Shown one piece after another: positions 5,788 through 8,547 of a stretch of 8,547 bases of DNA (position 1 is the stretch's first letter; every line of letters begins with the position of its first letter). The translations under genes were made by a program, and so were the position numbers. The DNA is taken from NCBI GenBank assembly GCA_948852375.1, contig CAQOYX010000067.1:1-8547 (forward strand). The letters run 5' to 3'. Source of the DNA: an uncultured Clostridia bacterium. GTDB lineage: Bacteria > Bacillota_A > Clostridia > TANB77 > CAG-508. The notes under the pieces were generated by a model. It saw nothing but the letters and a program-made list of their open reading frames with translations. It made no database searches and had not been told where the DNA came from.

Positions 5788-6034
5788 ATGTTTCTCTTTC
5801 ATTTTCTTCTTCATTTTCAAAAAATTTAAGATGATTCTTTTCATCTATATATACAACTAAGGCTTCATATAGACTTTCTGTTGTTAAATTATAATCAGAT
5901 TTTAAAAAGTCTTCTGCTATTTGTTTACACTTATCATAAACAATATCGCATTCTGGATTGGAACTATTTGAGAACTCTTTATTTAATAAATCATAACCTA
6001 AAACAAACATTATATAATCTCTATCACTTTCCAA
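5786..6034 (-). CDS. Hypothetical small acidic protein, TTG start
   Basis: Not recognised. Two starts are possible. TTG at 6034 has a perfect AGGAGG (6044-6049) 9 bases upstream and gives 82 residues. ATG at 6010 has only a weak AGAG but gives an N-terminus MFVLGYDLLNKEF, which resembles the MIFVLGNKDLLLK start of the upstream neighbour. I report the TTG. The chain is helical, with Cys at 29 and 36 (NPECDIVYDKCKQIAEDF) and a charged end FFENEEENERET. No signal or membrane segment is visible. The gene begins one base after the stop of the DpnD/PcfM-like gene, so its expression should follow that gene closely. Confidence 0.7.
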   Translation of the reverse strand: MESDRDYIMFVLGYDLLNKEFSNSSNPECDIVYDKCKQIAEDFLKSDYNLTTESLYEALVVYIDEKNHLKFFENEEENERET

Positions 6035-6035
6035 T

Positions 6036-7001
6036 TTACATTTCCTCCTCTTCTTCCTGATTGTAAAAATTATTAATTAAATCCATGTTCTCTACATATA
6101 CATTTATAAAATAATTCATCATATAATCTTTTAAACTTTCTTCACTTTTCATTATTTCATCATTTATAGGATCACTTGTTAAATTATCTGTTTTACATTC
6201 TTTATTATCATACAAATAAGATATAAGATATAATCTGCCTTCTTCTGATATTAATGCAACATTTAAAGGATTTTCATCAACTTTATCCATTTGCATTGTT
6301 ATAAGTTCTCCATCAGATTCTAAATCTTTTATATTAGATTTTTTTAATTTTTCCCAGTCTCGTATTCCATCAAATGAAAAATATAAATTACCAGATAAAC
6401 TAACTTCAGGTACATTAATATCAATTTTTTCAGTTGCTTTTACATCTATTTCCTCATAATCTTCATAATCAAATGTTATTTCTCTATCGTTGTATTGTTG
6501 CATAGCATTTTCTAAGGCTTCTTCTTTAGAAGTTGCCTCTATTGTAACAACTGTACTTGCTTTTTCTGTAAGCCTTACATCAAACTTTCTTTTACTATTT
6601 CTATATGTTTCAATAGGTTCTATTATTATTTTAAAATCTTTTAGGATTTCATCAATATTAGGATTGTAATTTGACATTTCTTCTTGCCATTTATTTAATT
6701 TTGCTTTTGCAACATCAATACCAGCTTTAACATAATATTTGATAGAAACACTTAAAGCAGCCATTTCAAAATCTCTTAATTTTATTTCTTGATTTAAGTC
6801 TTTATACAATTTTAGTAAGTTTTCTCTTTTGCAAGATGTCTCATAGATTCTTTTATCATCTGCAACAACATATATCATGTCATTATCTGTATTTTCATTT
6901 ATTACATGGTCCAATTCTTCTAATGGATAATCCCAATTATTTTCTGGTTTATAATATTTTGATTTCAATAATAAATCTTTATTTCCTAATACAAAAATCA
7001 T
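6036..7001 (-). CDS. 321-residue protein with an internal DpnD/PcfM-like domain
   Basis: This is the only island protein with a domain I can name. Residues 139-187 (KFDVRLTEKASTVVTIEATS, then KEEALENAMQQYNDREITFD and EDYEEIDV) match the DpnD/PcfM pattern: a strand ending in a Glu, a second strand with VxxEAxSxEEA, a helix up to Tyr, then EIxxDxEDY. Family members are usually short, and the names come from a pneumococcal Dpn cassette and the conjugative plasmid pCF10; their biochemical role is unknown. Here the domain is in the middle of a larger chain, with an N-terminal part (1-60, MIFVLGNKDLLLK), a helical segment (61-120) and a strand-rich C-terminal part (196-265). The ATG at 7001 has AGAGGA 8 to 9 bases upstream. 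It is the first gene after a clear promoter, and its end QEEEEEM supplies the ribosome site of the next gene. Confidence 0.82.
   Translation of the reverse strand: MIFVLGNKDLLLKSKYYKPENNWDYPLEELDHVINENTDNDMIYVVADDKRIYETSCKRENLLKLYKDLNQEIKLRDFEMAALSVSIKYYVKAGIDVAKAKLNKWQEEMSNYNPNIDEILKDFKIIIEPIETYRNSKRKFDVRLTEKASTVVTIEATSKEEALENAMQQYNDREITFDYEDYEEIDVKATEKIDINVPEVSLSGNLYFSFDGIRDWEKLKKSNIKDLESDGELITMQMDKVDENPLNVALISEEGRLYLISYLYDNKECKTDNLTSDPINDEIMKSEESLKDYMMNYFINVYVENMDLINNFYNQEEEEEM
6044..6049 (-). promoter_or_regulatory. Ribosome binding site inside the Glu tail of the DpnD/PcfM-like gene
   Basis: AGGAGG is made by the GAG-GAG-GAA codons of the QEEEEEM end and stands 9 bases before the TTG at 6034. 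It supports that TTG over the internal ATG at 6010. Confidence 0.7.
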
Positions 7002-7030
7002 TTACAAATTCCTCTTTATATAAAATTAAA

Positions 7031-7064
7031 AGTTATAAGTTTATGCGTGTACAAACCTATAACT
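7031..7064 (-). promoter_or_regulatory. Stem-loop at the start of the second transcript
   Basis: Arms 7031-7042 and 7053-7064 form a 12-bp stem with a 10-base loop. In minus-strand RNA all 12 positions pair, one of them as G·U; in plus-strand RNA the same position is an A/C mismatch, so the structure belongs to the minus-strand transcript. It lies a few bases after the predicted transcription start and ahead of the ribosome site of the 321-residue gene. It could protect the 5' end or be an operator for a repressor; a terminator is less likely because the following T-run is broken (TTTTAATTTT). Confidence 0.6.
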
Positions 7065-7074
7065 TCATAATATT

Positions 7075-7103
7075 ATTATAAATACTTGTATTTGAGCTTT
7101 CAA
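7075..7103 (-). promoter_or_regulatory. Near-consensus sigma-A promoter inside the island
   Basis: On the minus strand TTGAAA (7098-7103) and TATAAT (7075-7080) are separated by exactly 17 bases. Transcription would begin near 7068 and run through the 321-residue gene and the nine genes after it. The promoter sits in the 110-base gap after the 389-residue gene, the only wide gap in the array. Confidence 0.75.
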
Positions 7104-7111
7104 TTCCCTTT

Positions 7112-8281
7112 TTATTCCCTAACTTCATCTTCTTCAGTATCTTCAATTTTAACTCCATATAATTCGGATATTTCACTAATGGTATCTATAATATCTGTTT
7201 TAATCTCTTCGTATGACATTTTTTCTTGAAGATGATTCATTTCGATTACTTCTAGTTTATCTAAAATTGCTCTTTTTAGTTCAAATGTAAAAAATGTATT
7301 TGCTAAATCTAAAGATTCAGCACTAGTTTTTATTTTAAGTATATCTATTTTTTCCATATTTTTTATAATATCAACTAATTCTTGTGTACTCTCTATTTGG
7401 CTATTATCTAATTCATATAGTAAAAAATGTACACCTTTTGAGTAGTTATGGTCAAAATAGTGCCAAATATCTTCTTTAGTTGTTAGTCCTTTTGTAAAAT
7501 CCCAATATGTACCATCTAGTATTTCTTCACCCTTTTTTTCTATAAAGGGTATATCTGTAAGATCCTCCCACTTTTTTTCTAAAAAGCGATCAATATATTT
7601 TTGTTCCAACCTAAATTTTAAATTAGATATATTAGATACTTTAATAATATTTTTAGATACAAGATAATTTAATTCAGTAATTGAATAATCAGCTAACTCT
7701 ATATCTTTGTTTAATTCAAATTTATTTCTATTTGTGTTTAATTGATTTTCAAATGTACTAACAATCTTTTCTTCTAATTCTTTTTTTATCATTGTAGTTC
7801 CTTTTATTCTTTGTGTCATTTCATTTAATCCATATTTGTCCCATACATATCCTATAATATCATTATACATATAACTGATATTAGTTTTTGGATCATCTAT
7901 AATATCTCCATATTCCACTTTCCATGTAATAAGAATCTCTAATAATTTATCTTTAGTTATTGCATATAATTGTTCAAGTGCTTTATTGTCTCCATTATTC
8001 ATAAACATGTCAATAACTTCTAGTATTTTAGGATTATCTTTTATCCCATTTTCAAGTGCTTTTCTAGCAACTAATAAGTCTAACTTTTCATTTACTATGT
8101 ATTCATGTATATATTTTTCAGGATTATTTACTTCTTCTGTTTCTTTATGCAAAACCATATTATCAATTTCATCTATAAAATCTGGATCTGAATAAAATTG
8201 TATAAAATATCCCCCTGTATTTTCTCCAACATCATCACATGTAGTATAATAAACATCATTATATTTGTTTTCTATTCTCAC
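7112..8281 (-). CDS. Hypothetical 389-residue protein with a DIWHYFDHNYSKG motif
   Basis: The largest product of the window starts with GTG at 8281, 7 bases after AGGAGG (8289-8294), and overlaps the previous gene in a GTGA junction. Residues 1-60 include GGYFIQFYSDPDFIDEID; residues 60-230 are mostly helical and charged. The most distinctive part is about 236-291: KKWEDLTDIPFIEKKGEEIL, then DGTYWDFTKGLTTKEDIWHY and FDHNYSKGVHFLLYEL. From memory, a W-DIP-F...TxxDIWxxFDxxxSKGVxxLLY pattern recurs in hypothetical proteins of Firmicutes conjugative elements, where it forms part of large multi-domain proteins; no function is known to me. The rest is helical with an acidic end (IEDTEEDEVRE). Unlike most neighbours its tail does not provide a ribosome site, which fits the promoter gap that follows. 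No membrane segment is visible. Confidence 0.82.
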   Translation of the reverse strand: MRIENKYNDVYYTTCDDVGENTGGYFIQFYSDPDFIDEIDNMVLHKETEEVNNPEKYIHEYIVNEKLDLLVARKALENGIKDNPKILEVIDMFMNNGDNKALEQLYAITKDKLLEILITWKVEYGDIIDDPKTNISYMYNDIIGYVWDKYGLNEMTQRIKGTTMIKKELEEKIVSTFENQLNTNRNKFELNKDIELADYSITELNYLVSKNIIKVSNISNLKFRLEQKYIDRFLEKKWEDLTDIPFIEKKGEEILDGTYWDFTKGLTTKEDIWHYFDHNYSKGVHFLLYELDNSQIESTQELVDIIKNMEKIDILKIKTSAESLDLANTFFTFELKRAILDKLEVIEMNHLQEKMSYEEIKTDIIDTISEISELYGVKIEDTEEDEVRE

Positions 8282-8478
8282 ATTTCTTCCTCCTCACTTT
8301 CAATATTTTCTATTTCTTCTTTATTATTAAGAAAACTATAGTATTTATTTTGAAGGTCTTGGATATATTCCATATCTTTGTATTTCTCGAAAAAGAATTC
8401 ATTAATTTTGTCTTTATTATATATATTTTCATAAATATAATTTACTCTTTGTTTACATATTTTTCTTTCTATAAATCT
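8278..8478 (-). pseudogene. 5'-truncated hypothetical gene, first in the array
   Basis: A 66-residue open frame runs from a stop at 8479-8481 to TGA at 8278. It begins RFIERKICKQRVNYIYENIY and ends KEEIENIESEEEEM, in the style of the neighbouring genes, and its tail carries the next gene's ribosome site, so the 3' end is real. No ATG, GTG or TTG lies in the first 35 codons; the only ATG (residue 36) has no ribosome site. The N-terminal part therefore seems lost, by insertion, deletion or frameshift, near 8480. The upstream sequence has a different character. I do not recognise the family. Confidence 0.5.
8289..8294 (-). promoter_or_regulatory. Ribosome binding site inside the Glu tail of the upstream fragment
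   Basis: AGGAGG is formed by GAG-GAG-GAA codons of the SEEEEM end of the upstream gene and stands 7 bases before the GTG at 8281. The stop and start share bases (GTGA), typical of coupled translation. Confidence 0.75.
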
Positions 8479-8481
8479 TTA

Positions 8482-8547
8482 TTTTACACTTATAATGTAG
8501 TGTCTTAAATTTTGGAAACTTATAGTTTTTCTTTCAACCGACTTCCT
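8482..8547. other. Right-edge sequence, possible insertion-sequence end
   Basis: The last 66 bases show the sequence TGTCTTAAATTTTGGAAACT (8500-8519) followed by a GC-richer stretch with CCGAC near the edge. The minus-strand frame is open from the edge to the stop at 8479 (KSVERKTISFQNLRHYIISV) but has no neighbour to judge it by. Position next to a gene without a 5' end suggests the terminus of an insertion sequence. The partner repeat is outside the window, so this is weak. Confidence 0.22.

Noticed and set aside
8482..8547. Fragment of an IS6-type transposase (FQNLRHYI resembling FQSLRHAS)
   Set aside because: The likeness is only a few residues and the frame stops at once, so it is not enough to assign a family.

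Overview
The window comes from a very AT-rich, low-GC Gram-positive bacterium. The best support is at the left edge, where a minus-strand fragment reads as the N-terminus of SpoIIIAA, which points to an endospore-forming Clostridia-type genome. Other signs are strong AGGAGG ribosome binding sites, TTG and GTG starts, and sigma-A type promoters. Every recognisable gene lies on the minus strand, so transcription runs from high to low coordinates.

Region 1 (1 to about 1100) is host backbone: spoIIIAA (5' part only), a strong U-tailed hairpin terminator, and yebC. Both genes are recognisable over the length visible here, but each is broken by one extra base. They are either sequencing errors or recent pseudogenes.

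Region 2 (about 1100 to 1452) holds no convincing gene. It contains a small hairpin in the yebC leader, a tandem pair of 10-bp repeats, three tandem 11-bp repeats and a possible extended -10 promoter. It is the border between the backbone and an accessory island, and a candidate attachment region of a tyrosine-recombinase element.

Region 3 (1453 to 8478) is a dense array of eleven full-length hypothetical genes plus one complete longer gene with its own upstream fragment, all co-directional and overlapping or nearly touching. The proteins are mostly small, acidic and without signal peptides or membrane segments. The only domain I can name is a DpnD/PcfM-like segment inside the 321-residue protein at 6036-7001. 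That family is known from conjugative plasmids and ICE accessory regions, so the array is best read as the accessory operon of an integrative mobile element. One 110-bp gap (7002-7111) carries a near-consensus promoter and a 12-bp stem-loop at the start of the predicted transcript, splitting the array into two transcription units.

Most genes in the array end in a short acidic tail, and in several the tail codons GAG-GAG-GAA are the Shine-Dalgarno sequence of the next gene. The array therefore looks translationally coupled. At the right edge the first gene of the array lacks a start and abuts sequence that may be the end of an insertion sequence. No integrase, relaxase, tRNA, rRNA or CRISPR is visible; the function of the island is unknown.
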